NCBI GenBank assembly: GCA_015228815.1
Contig: JADGCV010000005.1
Span: forward strand, 81,653 to 145,652
DNA length: 64,000 bases
Reading direction: 5' to 3'
From: Magnetococcales bacterium
Lineage (GTDB): Bacteria; Pseudomonadota; Magnetococcia; Magnetococcales; UBA8363
The position numbers and the translations under genes are program-made. How positions within the stretch are numbered: the first letter of the stretch is position 1; the number at the start of each line of letters is the position of its first letter. A model generated the notes under the pieces. The model was not told the origin of the DNA. It saw nothing but the letters and a program-made list of their open reading frames with translations, and made no database searches. This document shows positions 52,208 through 61,112 of the stretch, one piece after another.

Positions 52208-53686
52208 TCATTTGTGGCGGATGAACTCGTAGATATTGAGATAATCCTGACCCGGATGGTTCCACGAATAATCCATGTTTAGGCCATTGGTGCGGATTCT
52301 TTTCCAGAACTCATGATTGTGGTAGAGGCCGAACGCACGAAACAATGCCGACTCGATCCCGGCATAATCAGCCGATTCGAAGACAAAGCCGTTTTTTTCC
52401 TCCATGGGCTTGGGGGCGAAATCCCAGTCGAAGACGGTATCGACCAGCCCGCCGACCGCACGCACGATGGGAACGGTGCCGTAGCGCATGGCGATCATCT
52501 GCGTCAATCCGCAGGGTTCGAACAGGCTGGGAACGATGAACATGTCCGACCCGGCATAGATCAGTCGCGACAATTCCTCATTGAAGCCGATTTCAAGGTG
52601 GCAGTGGGGGTTGTCGTTGAGATGATGCTTCAGGTGCCAGAAATAATCGTTGATGCCATATTCGGGACTCGTCCCCAGAAGGATGAACTGGGCATGGTTC
52701 TGGATGGCGGTGAACAGGGCATGGCGGATCAGGTGGACCCCCTTCTGGGTATCGAGGCGGCCAACATAGGAGACGATCGGTCGGTCGCAATCTGCCAACA
52801 ACAGACGCTGACGCAGAGCGGTCTTGTTGGCGCGCTTTCCCGGAAGATCGTCCGCATCCTGAACCGAAAAATGGTGCGGAATGTGCGGATCCCATTCAGG
52901 GTTCCACATTTCATAATCCAGTCCGTTCAGGACGCCGCCAAACTTTGAACTGAATCGGTGCAGCGTGTGACCCATGCCGTAGCCCTGATCGGTATGCATC
53001 GCCTCCCAGGCATGTTTCCGTGAGACGGTCGTGACAAAATTGGCATAGACGATGGCGGACTTGGTAAAATTGATGGCAAAGGGGTTGTGGTCGTCCCCCA
53101 TGCGCTCCAGAGAAAAATAATGTTCCGGATGATTGAGTCCGGTGGCATACAGGGCTTCCATGCCGGCATGGCCCTGGTGCTTGAAATTGTGGATGGTATG
53201 GATGACCCGGGAATTCGTCATCCCCAGGGGGGCATAGATTTCGTAGAGAAGCGGCGCCGTCAGGCCCGTCTGCCAGTCATGCGAATGGATGATGTCGGGT
53301 CGCTTTCCCGATTTGTACATGAATTCAAGGGCGGCCCGGGTGAAAAAGGCGTAACGCATCGCTTCGTCGTGGAAGCCATAGAAGGAGCCACGATTGAAGA
53401 AATGGTCATTGGAATGTGGATCGATGAAAAAACAGAGTTGGCCATGAACGTGACCCGAATGGACCGTACAGTGGATGGCGCCATTCCACCAGGGGACCCA
53501 CAGATTGTCATAACATACCGCCAACCCCCAGACATGATCATAGCGGATGCAATCATATTTGGGCAGAATCACTTCAACGGCATTTCCCCGGATGCGCAAT
53601 TCCCGGGTCAATCCATACACCATGTCGGCAAGCCCGCCCACCTTGGCTGCCGGGGCGAGTTCTGAAGAAATAGTCACGATATACAT
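52208..53686 (-). CDS. glgA: glycogen synthase GlgA
   Basis: A 492-residue GT5 enzyme adding glucose from ADP- or UDP-glucose to alpha-1,4-glucan. K15-VGGLADM is the nucleotide-sugar loop, SHDWQTGLTAPL and VLNGLDYEMWNP are family motifs, and YVGRLDTQKG with PSLFEPCGLTQM form the donor domain. It sits between glgB and the GH57 gene on one strand. No GlgC is visible in the window. Confidence 0.93.
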   Translation of the reverse strand: MYIVTISSELAPAAKVGGLADMVYGLTRELRIRGNAVEVILPKYDCIRYDHVWGLAVCYDNLWVPWWNGAIHCTVHSGHVHGQLCFFIDPHSNDHFFNRGSFYGFHDEAMRYAFFTRAALEFMYKSGKRPDIIHSHDWQTGLTAPLLYEIYAPLGMTNSRVIHTIHNFKHQGHAGMEALYATGLNHPEHYFSLERMGDDHNPFAINFTKSAIVYANFVTTVSRKHAWEAMHTDQGYGMGHTLHRFSSKFGGVLNGLDYEMWNPEWDPHIPHHFSVQDADDLPGKRANKTALRQRLLLADCDRPIVSYVGRLDTQKGVHLIRHALFTAIQNHAQFILLGTSPEYGINDYFWHLKHHLNDNPHCHLEIGFNEELSRLIYAGSDMFIVPSLFEPCGLTQMIAMRYGTVPIVRAVGGLVDTVFDWDFAPKPMEEKNGFVFESADYAGIESALFRAFGLYHNHEFWKRIRTNGLNMDYSWNHPGQDYLNIYEFIRHK

Positions 53687-53768
53687 GAATCGAATGCTCC
53701 AAACCCTTCCGGGAAAGAGATCCTCTTGATGAAAGACACGTCAGCCATGAGGGGGTGCATGCCCCCGG

Positions 53769-56099
53769 TCAAGGAACGTGCATGGATGATGAATGCTCCG
53801 TTCCGGATCGGGCGACGTTTTCGGCAATTTTCTGTCCCGAGGAATCGGAAGTAAAGTTCCTCTGGTCATCTCCGGATTGCTGGTGGATCAAGATCAATGC
53901 TCCCAGGGGAGGCAAGGTCAGAGGGAGCGAGTGCGGGCGACCGTGGGCCGGGGTCTGCACAGAATGGACCCGTCCACCATTGCCGACGTTGGACCCACTG
54001 TATTTTTCCGAATCGCTGTTGAAAATTTCGGTATAAAATCCGGGATTGTTGATTCCCAGGTGAAAATTCCCCCGGACGACGGGGGTGAAGTTGCAGACGA
54101 TGACGATGTCTCCGGAACTCCGGCCACGGCGAATCCAGGAGAGAATGCTTTGATGGTGGTCGTTGCATTCGATCCATTCGAAGCCTGCCGGATCATGGTC
54201 CAGGTCATGCAACGACAGCAGTCCGCCATAGAGCCGGTTCAAATCCTGAACCGCCCGCCAGATCCCTTGATGAAAGGGAACCTGTTCCAGAAGATGCCAA
54301 TCCAGGCTGACGTTATGGTTCCATTGTTGTCCCTGGGCAAATTCGTTGCCCATGAACAGCAGTTTTTTGCCGGGATAGGTGAACATGAAGGTGTAATAGC
54401 AACGCAGATTGGCAAATTTTTGCCAGGCATCGCCGGTCATCTGATCCAACAGGGAACCCTTGCCGTGGACCACTTCATCGTGGGACAGCGGCAGGATGAA
54501 GTTTTCATGGAAACAATAGAGCATGCCAAAGGTCAGATGGTTGTGATGATGGGAACGATGGATCGGTTCCTTGTGCATGTATTCCAGGGTATCGTTCATC
54601 CATCCCATGTTCCATTTGAAACCGAACCCCAAGCCACCGGCATCGATGGGACGCGATACCTGGGGCCAGGCGGTCGATTCCTCGGCGATGGTAATGGCGC
54701 CATGGCCTTCCTCGTAGACCTTGGTGTTGAGGGTACGGATGAACTCGATGGCTTCAAGGTTTTCCTTGCCGCCGTACTGGTTGGGAATCCATTCGCCGGA
54801 TTGACGCGCATAGTCGTTGTAGAGCATGGAGGCGACTGCATCGACCCTGAGTGCGTCAAGATGGAATTGTTCGATCCAGTAAAGGGCGTTGGCAATCAGG
54901 AAATTGCTGACCTCCTTTCGACCAAAGTTGTAGACCAAAGTGTTCCAGTCGGGATGGAAGCCACGTCGCGGGTCTTCATGTTCGTAGAGCGCGGTGCCAT
55001 CGAATCGGGCCAGGCCATGGCTGTCGGTGGGAAAATGGCCGACGACCCAGTCCATGATGACCCCGATCCCTGCCTGATGCAGACGATCCACCAAGTAGCG
55101 CAGATCGTCGGGTTGACCGTAACGGCAGGTGGGGGCAAACAGGGCGGTTGGTTGATAGCCCCAGGATCCTTCGAACGGAAATTCCGACAGGGGCAAAAAT
55201 TCGACATGGGTAAAGCACAGATCCTTGAGGTAGGGGACGAGTTCATCGGCGAGTTCGCGATAGGAAAGGCTGCGATTGCCCTCTTCGGGTTTGCGCCGCC
55301 ACGATCCAAGGTGAATCTCGTAGATACTCATCGGCGAATGATAATAATCGTGACTCTGCCGTTGTTCCATCCACGACTGGTCGTTCCAGGCGTAGGTGCT
55401 TGGTCCCTGGACGATGGAGGCGTTTCCGGGGGGAAGTTCGGAGGCGAAGGCGAAGGGGTCGGATTTGTTGGGTTGCAGGTCACCGAAGGGTCCCTTGATC
55501 TCGAACTTGTAGAGTTCTCCGGGGTGGACCTGGGGGACGAACAATTCCCAGATGCCGCATTCCTGTCGCAGTCGCATGGGGTGGCGCCGCCCGTCCCAGT
55601 TGTTGAAGTTGCCGACGACGCTCACCCTCTGGGCGTTGGGGGCCCAGACCGCGAACATCGTCCCCTCCATGCCCTGGATCGAGCGGGGATGGGCGCCGAG
55701 ATGTTCGAACAGGCGCCAGTGACGCCCCTCGGAAAACAGATGGACATCCAATTCTCCAAGGATCGGGGGAAGCCGGTAGGGATCTTCCATGACGACGGGG
55801 CCGGAACCGAAATCGGCGATAAACCGGTGATCGAAAGGACCCGGAGGGTGACGCAGATGCATGGCGAACAGCCCCCAGTCATGAATCAATTCCATGCGAC
55901 CCAGGTGGTTGCCGGAATCGCGATCGACCAGTTCGACATACACGGCCCCAGGTTGAAAGGTTCGGACAACCATGGAACCATCTTCGAGAGAATGCATCCC
56001 AAGGAAGGCAAACGGGTCCCGGCAATAGCCGTTGACAACCTGATCGATGAAGTAATGCGGATGAAGTACGATACCCGATTCCTGGTTGTGATGTGTCAT
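53769..56099 (-). CDS. glgB: 1,4-alpha-glucan branching enzyme GlgB
   Basis: A 776-residue GH13 enzyme making alpha-1,6 branches. An N-terminal CBM48-type region (VWAPNAQRVSVVGNFNNWDG) precedes the barrel with GVIMDWVVGHFP, DALRVDAVASMLY (nucleophile Asp), TIAEEST (acid Glu) and LPLSHDEVVHGKGS. The ATG at 56099 follows AAAGGGG. An upstream extension to 56291 has no domain. The C-terminus is about 30-40 residues longer than the E. coli enzyme. Confidence 0.93.
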   Translation of the reverse strand: MTHHNQESGIVLHPHYFIDQVVNGYCRDPFAFLGMHSLEDGSMVVRTFQPGAVYVELVDRDSGNHLGRMELIHDWGLFAMHLRHPPGPFDHRFIADFGSGPVVMEDPYRLPPILGELDVHLFSEGRHWRLFEHLGAHPRSIQGMEGTMFAVWAPNAQRVSVVGNFNNWDGRRHPMRLRQECGIWELFVPQVHPGELYKFEIKGPFGDLQPNKSDPFAFASELPPGNASIVQGPSTYAWNDQSWMEQRQSHDYYHSPMSIYEIHLGSWRRKPEEGNRSLSYRELADELVPYLKDLCFTHVEFLPLSEFPFEGSWGYQPTALFAPTCRYGQPDDLRYLVDRLHQAGIGVIMDWVVGHFPTDSHGLARFDGTALYEHEDPRRGFHPDWNTLVYNFGRKEVSNFLIANALYWIEQFHLDALRVDAVASMLYNDYARQSGEWIPNQYGGKENLEAIEFIRTLNTKVYEEGHGAITIAEESTAWPQVSRPIDAGGLGFGFKWNMGWMNDTLEYMHKEPIHRSHHHNHLTFGMLYCFHENFILPLSHDEVVHGKGSLLDQMTGDAWQKFANLRCYYTFMFTYPGKKLLFMGNEFAQGQQWNHNVSLDWHLLEQVPFHQGIWRAVQDLNRLYGGLLSLHDLDHDPAGFEWIECNDHHQSILSWIRRGRSSGDIVIVCNFTPVVRGNFHLGINNPGFYTEIFNSDSEKYSGSNVGNGGRVHSVQTPAHGRPHSLPLTLPPLGALILIHQQSGDDQRNFTSDSSGQKIAENVARSGTEHSSSMHVP

Positions 56100-56449
56100 G
56101 GTGCCCCTTTCCTTGGACCGTGGCCATTCATGAGGAACGTTGTCAGGTGTGTCATCCGGATACGGAAGCGCCTCGGATGTCCAGGTATGCCGCCTTGCGC
56201 TCAGTGGGATGACAGGAAATATACCATCGATCTTTCCGGTTTGACCATGTTTTTCATCCTTGACCATTTCCCATGCCCGTGGTCGCGGCATGGATCATGG
56301 TGTGGTCTGGCATGTGATGGTCCGTCGTTTGCATGTGAGGATCTGTTTGTATTCGGTTCGATGTGGGCAAGCCTTGAATTCCACTGAACCGTCTGGATCA
56401 TGGATCAAGGTTTCAACGCGAGCGACTTAAACCTAAGGAGTGTCCGGCC
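56100..56449. other. divergent intergenic region glgB / radical SAM
   Basis: About 350 bases between two divergent starts. A 7-bp inverted repeat, CCATGCC (56271-56277) and GGCATGG (56287-56293), is the only structure seen. Promoters for both directions should be here, but none can be pinned. Confidence 0.4.
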
Positions 56450-57550
56450 ATGAGCCGCGATCCCTACCGAATCGACGACCATAAATTGATCTATCATCCG
56501 GCCCGGGCTGCCCAGGTATTGGCGGTGGCTGGCGAATGGGAGCGGGCCCGACGGGTCTATCCCATCTATCTGGAAATCGCTCCGGTGGGGGCCTGCAATC
56601 ATCGTTGCGTTTTCTGCGCCGTCGATTATATCGGTTACCAATCGGTCCGTCTGGATTATGAACTTCTGGCCAGGCGGGTTCCCGAAATGGGGCGTTTGGG
56701 GGTCAAAAGCATCATGTATGCCGGGGAAGGGGAACCCTTGCTGCACAAGGAGATGGCCCGGATCGTGACCATGACTCGAAACGCTGGCATCGATGTCGCC
56801 ATCACCACCAATGCCTCGGTTCTTCCTCCCGGGTTTGTCGAAACCGCCCTTGAATGTCTTTCCTGGCTCAAGGTGTCCATCAATGCCGGGACCGCGGCCA
56901 CCTATGCCGCGCTGCATCAGACCCGTGAGAGCGATTTTTCCAAGGTGATCGGCAACATGACCGCCATGGTGCGGCAAAAACGGGATCGGCGCCTTTCCTG
57001 TACCCTCGGGGCGCAGATTCTGCTGTTGGAAGAAAACAGTCACGAAGTCGAAACGCTGGCGAAAATTTGCCGCGACGACATCGGACTGGATTATCTGGTC
57101 GTCAAACCCTATTCGCAACATTTGTTCAGCAAGACGCAGCGTTACCGGGAGTTCGACTACCAACGCTTCGTGGCCCAGGGCGAGGCCCTGGCCCATTTGA
57201 ACACCGACCGGTTTCACATCGTCTTTCGTGGCCACACCATGAAAAAACTGGCCGATGGCCATCGTTACGAACGGTGTTATGCCACGCCGTTCCTCTGGGG
57301 GTTTGTCATGGCCAATGGAACCGTTTCGGGATGCAGTGCCTTTCTGCTGGATCGACGTTTCGAATACGGCAACATCAAGGAACAGACCTTCCAGGAAATC
57401 TGGGAGGGAGAAGGCCGGCGCAGGGGGTTCGAACATGTCATGAAGGAATTGGACATTTCACAATGCCGCGTCAACTGCCGCATGGATGAAATCAACCGCT
57501 ACCTTCATCGGATCGATACTCAAGCGGTGCCCCATATCAATTTCATCTGA
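56450..57550 (+). CDS. radical SAM protein with SPASM-like C-terminus
   Basis: A 366-residue enzyme with C49-x3-C53-x2-C56 (GACNHRCVFC) binding the radical SAM [4Fe-4S] cluster. Further cysteines at the end (YERCYATPF, VSGCSAF, SQCRVNCRMDE) resemble a SPASM/twitch domain with an auxiliary cluster. AAGGAG lies eight bases before the ATG. No peptide substrate gene is evident nearby. Anything from peptide modification to cofactor synthesis is possible. Confidence 0.85.
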   Translation: MSRDPYRIDDHKLIYHPARAAQVLAVAGEWERARRVYPIYLEIAPVGACNHRCVFCAVDYIGYQSVRLDYELLARRVPEMGRLGVKSIMYAGEGEPLLHKEMARIVTMTRNAGIDVAITTNASVLPPGFVETALECLSWLKVSINAGTAATYAALHQTRESDFSKVIGNMTAMVRQKRDRRLSCTLGAQILLLEENSHEVETLAKICRDDIGLDYLVVKPYSQHLFSKTQRYREFDYQRFVAQGEALAHLNTDRFHIVFRGHTMKKLADGHRYERCYATPFLWGFVMANGTVSGCSAFLLDRRFEYGNIKEQTFQEIWEGEGRRRGFEHVMKELDISQCRVNCRMDEINRYLHRIDTQAVPHINFI

Positions 57551-57631
57551 GGGTCGAAGGGGCATCTCCCTGCCGGGCAACATTGTGTCCGAACGGTATT
57601 TTCCCCGACCGGTCGTCCTCCCCGGACTGTT

Positions 57632-57829
57632 TCAGGAGAAGACGGCGGGCAGGGAAAAGTGGGTCAACCGATCGGGGGTGACTCCGATTTTCATGGTCCA
57701 TCCGCCATTGGTGTCCTCATAGGACAGGACATGACGATGGGGACAATAGTAGGCATTGGATTTTCTGAAGAAATCCTGGAGCCGATGCCGGGCGCATTTG
57801 TCGCAAACTCCCATTGGATGCATTTTCAT
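57632..57829 (-). CDS. small Cys/His-rich protein
   Basis: A 65-residue protein from ATG 57829 (MKMHPMGVCDKCARHR). CDKC followed by CPHRH could bind zinc. A longer frame to 57976 is open but its upstream part is basic and AT-rich. The function is unknown. Confidence 0.5.
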   Translation of the reverse strand: MKMHPMGVCDKCARHRLQDFFRKSNAYYCPHRHVLSYEDTNGGWTMKIGVTPDRLTHFSLPAVFS

Positions 57830-58276
57830 GGTTTTCTCTCTTTTTTCTCGAAGGTGTCGTCCTGGTTTCGATTGACGCAAATTTACGGTTCGAATTTTTT
57901 CTAAAGAATATTTGGAACGTTTGAAACCTTGTTGGTCTTGATTGATGGTGCGGGTTGTTTTTTTATTGAAGGTCAAACAGGGAAATCATGGAAAGATACC
58001 ATTGCATCCAACTGATTTCGTTATTTTTTCATGGTCAACGCGCCATCATTCTTCTCTTGGTTCAATCTGGAGCGGGTTGACCTGTGAGTCAAACTTTGAA
58101 AAATGCATGCCACGATGTCCGTCCGGTTGGGTCGCATGTCTTGAGCGGAGGCTTTGTTTGCATCCCCTGGGGCCCCATGGTACAAAATCCGGAAGGATTC
58201 CGGTCTTCCAGACCTGCGACACCAGTCTACAGTGACGACCCACCTTATTGATACCGAAATGTGAACGGATAAAATC
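57830..58276. other. AT-rich intergenic stretch before cysS
   Basis: About 450 bases without a credible gene. Runs of A and T occur at 57840-58040 and no terminator, repeat copy or tRNA-like fold was recognised. Confidence 0.4.
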
Positions 58277-59815
58277 ATGACCGCACCCACCCCGGAAGAG
58301 ATTCCCCTGCGACTTTTCAACAGTTGGAGCCGGAGCATCGAGGATTTTCATCCTCTGGTCTCCGGGGAGGCGCGGATCTATAGTTGCGGGCCGACGGTCT
58401 ACAATCATGCCCATATCGGCAATCTGCGGGCCTACGTGTTTACCGATACCCTGCGTCGCACCCTCAATTGGAAGGGATATTCGGTTCAGCATGTGATCAA
58501 CATCACCGACGTGGGCCACCTGACCTCGGACCAGGATGAAGGCGAGGACAAGATGGAACTGGCCTCCAGGACGATGGATCAGGACATCTGGAAGGTCGCC
58601 GCGCACTTTACCCAGGCGTTCAAGAGTGATCTGGCCGCGCTCGACATCCTGCAACCGACCCTGTGGAGTACCGCCACCGATCACATTCAGGAGATGATCG
58701 ATTTTGCCTTGGCGCTGGAGCGGGGCGGGACGACCTACGAACTCGAATCGGGTTTGTATTTCGACACCACCCAGGTTCCCGCCTATGGGTCGCTTGCCCT
58801 GACGCCACGGGATGGACAGGCGGAAGGGGCCCGCGTCGAGCGGGTCGAGGGAAAGCGCAACCCCACCGATTTTGCCATCTGGCGCCGTTCGCCGACTCCG
58901 GGGAAACGGCAGATGGAATGGTTGTCCCCCTGGGGTGCGGGTGCGCCGGGATGGCATCTGGAGTGCTCGGTGATGAGCATGAAGTATTTGGGGCGACGCT
59001 TCGACATCCATACGGGGGGGATCGATCACCGCGAAATTCATCATTGCAACGAAATTGCCCAGAATCAGGCATTTTCGGGGGATGCCCATCCTGGCGCCAA
59101 CTGGTGGATGCACAATAATTTCCTCATCGATCGTGGGGGCAAGATGTCCAAATCCAGGGGACAGTTTTCCACCTTGTCCTCGTTGGTTGCCCGAGGAATT
59201 CATCCGCTTGTCTTTCGTCTCATGTGCCTTTCGACCCACTACCGCTCCGAGATGGAGTTTTCGATCGAATCCCTCGCGGGTCAGTTGGTGCGTCTGAAGC
59301 GTTTGGTCGGGGCGGTGACGGCATTGCGTCAGGGTGTGGAACCGGCGGTCTGGCGGCGTATTTCCGATGAGATCGTTTTTTCCTCGGGGGCCGCGTTCAC
59401 CTGGCCGCGAAGGTTTCTCGAAGAGGGGATTCCCGATGAAGGGCGGGACATTCTCATACGCTTCGACCAGGAGTTGTCGCAGGACTTGATGATTCCCCGA
59501 ATTCTGCCGTTGCTCGATGAGACAATTCATCAGGGGGCGCTTTCTCCCGAGGTGCGATTGCGCCTTCTGGCCAGCATGGACCTGGTTCTTGGACTGAAAC
59601 TGACGACCCTGGTTCGTGACGATCTGGTGCTGCGCCCCGAATCGGCGGTTCTTGAACGCGAAGAGATCGAATCCTTGCTCGGCCAGCGCCAATCGGCCAG
59701 AAAGGCCAGGGATTTTGCTTCCGCCGATCAAATTCGCAACCGTCTGGTCTCTGCCGGGGTCGAGATCATGGATGGCCAGGATCCGGCATGGGAATGGCGT
59801 CCCATGCTTGATTGA
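58277..59815 (+). CDS. cysS: cysteinyl-tRNA synthetase CysS
   Basis: A 512-residue class I synthetase charging tRNA-Cys. C37 in SCGPTVYNHAHIGN (zinc ligand plus HIGH-like motif at 46-49) and KMSKS at 289-293 are diagnostic. WHLECSVMS and HHCNEIAQ supply the other zinc ligands. The length suits the family, with a slightly extended C-terminal anticodon domain. Confidence 0.95.
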   Translation: MTAPTPEEIPLRLFNSWSRSIEDFHPLVSGEARIYSCGPTVYNHAHIGNLRAYVFTDTLRRTLNWKGYSVQHVINITDVGHLTSDQDEGEDKMELASRTMDQDIWKVAAHFTQAFKSDLAALDILQPTLWSTATDHIQEMIDFALALERGGTTYELESGLYFDTTQVPAYGSLALTPRDGQAEGARVERVEGKRNPTDFAIWRRSPTPGKRQMEWLSPWGAGAPGWHLECSVMSMKYLGRRFDIHTGGIDHREIHHCNEIAQNQAFSGDAHPGANWWMHNNFLIDRGGKMSKSRGQFSTLSSLVARGIHPLVFRLMCLSTHYRSEMEFSIESLAGQLVRLKRLVGAVTALRQGVEPAVWRRISDEIVFSSGAAFTWPRRFLEEGIPDEGRDILIRFDQELSQDLMIPRILPLLDETIHQGALSPEVRLRLLASMDLVLGLKLTTLVRDDLVLRPESAVLEREEIESLLGQRQSARKARDFASADQIRNRLVSAGVEIMDGQDPAWEWRPMLD

Positions 59816-59960
59816 ATCGTGGCTGCAAGCGTGGCAACCTCAATTTGAAATGCGATTGTCCTGCATGGAGTGCTTTTCAAGGGGGACAAATGAAGGTAAA
59901 CTGAGCCGAAAATGGCGATTTTATCCGTTGTTTGGCGTTTATTTCGAGGAGAAACCATTC

Positions 59961-60965
59961 ATGTTCCCTTCCAGAACCATGATCCTGGCGGTAGTGACGG
60001 TGTTTGTTGCCGGTGTGCTTTCAATATCGGGCGCCCAGGCCAAATCGGAGGAAAATCAGGCGGAAAAACTGTGGCTCCATGCCCTGGAAGGAAATCCGGT
60101 GGGGGTCAAGAAGGCCCTGGATCAGGGAGCGGATGTCAATTTCCCCAGCAAGAGCGGCATGACGCCGTTGATGTGGTCGGTCCAGGAGGGACATGACGAG
60201 ATTGCAAGCTACCTGTTGAAGAAGGGGGCCGATGTCAACGCCTTTCATTTGCGTGGCGGTTGCAGCGCCCTGATTCTCGCCGCCGAATGGCTTCGTCCGG
60301 AAATGGTCGATCTCTTGATCGAACACGGCGCCGATACCAATCTTACGACCAAACGCCACTGGACGGCATTGCTCAAAACGGCCGACCTCAAGGTCAAGGA
60401 TGCGGAGGAAGGGAAAAAACAGATTCGGATCGCCCAGTCGCTTCTCGCCAAGGGGGCCGATGTCAAGGCGGCGAACGGCGATGGCCGTACCGCCCTGATC
60501 CTGGCGGCCAATCGTGGCAATGTCGAAATGATTCAGTTGCTCCTCAAGCAGGGGACTCCCGTGGATGCCCGGGATCGGGAGGGGTATACCGCTTTGATGA
60601 TGGCGGCCCTCGGGGGACATGACAAGGCGGTTGCGGCACTCCTGGAAAACAAGGCCGATCCGGAGATTCGTCATCCCTGCGGTTGTACCGCCTTGATGTT
60701 CGCGGCGGAAAAGGGCCATGACAAGGTGTTGCAGGGGTTGATCGACAAGGGGGCCGATGTCAATTCCAAGGGCGAGGACGGGATGACCGCCCTGATGCTC
60801 GCTTCCAAGAATGGCCGTGTCGATGCGGTGGCGGCGTTGATCGCCGCCAAGGCGTTGGTCAACGAGGTGAACAAGGAAGGGGCCACCGCCCGTCTCCTGG
60901 CGACCGAGTTCGGACATGACGAGGTGCAGATGCTCCTCAAGGAGGCGGGGGGACGGTGCCTGTGA
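59961..60965 (+). CDS. secreted ankyrin-repeat protein
   Basis: A 334-residue protein with a signal peptide cleaved after AQA (about residue 27). About eight ankyrin repeats follow, with units such as GMTPLMWSVQEGHDEIASYLLKKGADVN and the repeated TALMxAxxxGHDK core. It probably binds a periplasmic protein partner. GAGGAG precedes ATG 59961. It lies upstream of the octahaem cytochrome on the same strand. Confidence 0.88.
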   Translation: MFPSRTMILAVVTVFVAGVLSISGAQAKSEENQAEKLWLHALEGNPVGVKKALDQGADVNFPSKSGMTPLMWSVQEGHDEIASYLLKKGADVNAFHLRGGCSALILAAEWLRPEMVDLLIEHGADTNLTTKRHWTALLKTADLKVKDAEEGKKQIRIAQSLLAKGADVKAANGDGRTALILAANRGNVEMIQLLLKQGTPVDARDREGYTALMMAALGGHDKAVAALLENKADPEIRHPCGCTALMFAAEKGHDKVLQGLIDKGADVNSKGEDGMTALMLASKNGRVDAVAALIAAKALVNEVNKEGATARLLATEFGHDEVQMLLKEAGGRCL

Positions 60966-61112
60966 TCGGGAGGGAGGATTGAGGTTTTCGAAAACCTTTG
61001 CCTGGTTGTGTCGATGACGTGGAACCTGGGTCCTGGATGGCGTGGAACGGGAAGCGGCTGGTGTCGATTTCCCACTGTGTCCGGTGGACCGTCTGGTCGT
61101 GGACATCGGGTC

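Noticed and set aside
53793..56387. 864-residue plus-strand open frame across glgB
   Set aside because: Fully antisense to a complete GlgB with all catalytic motifs.
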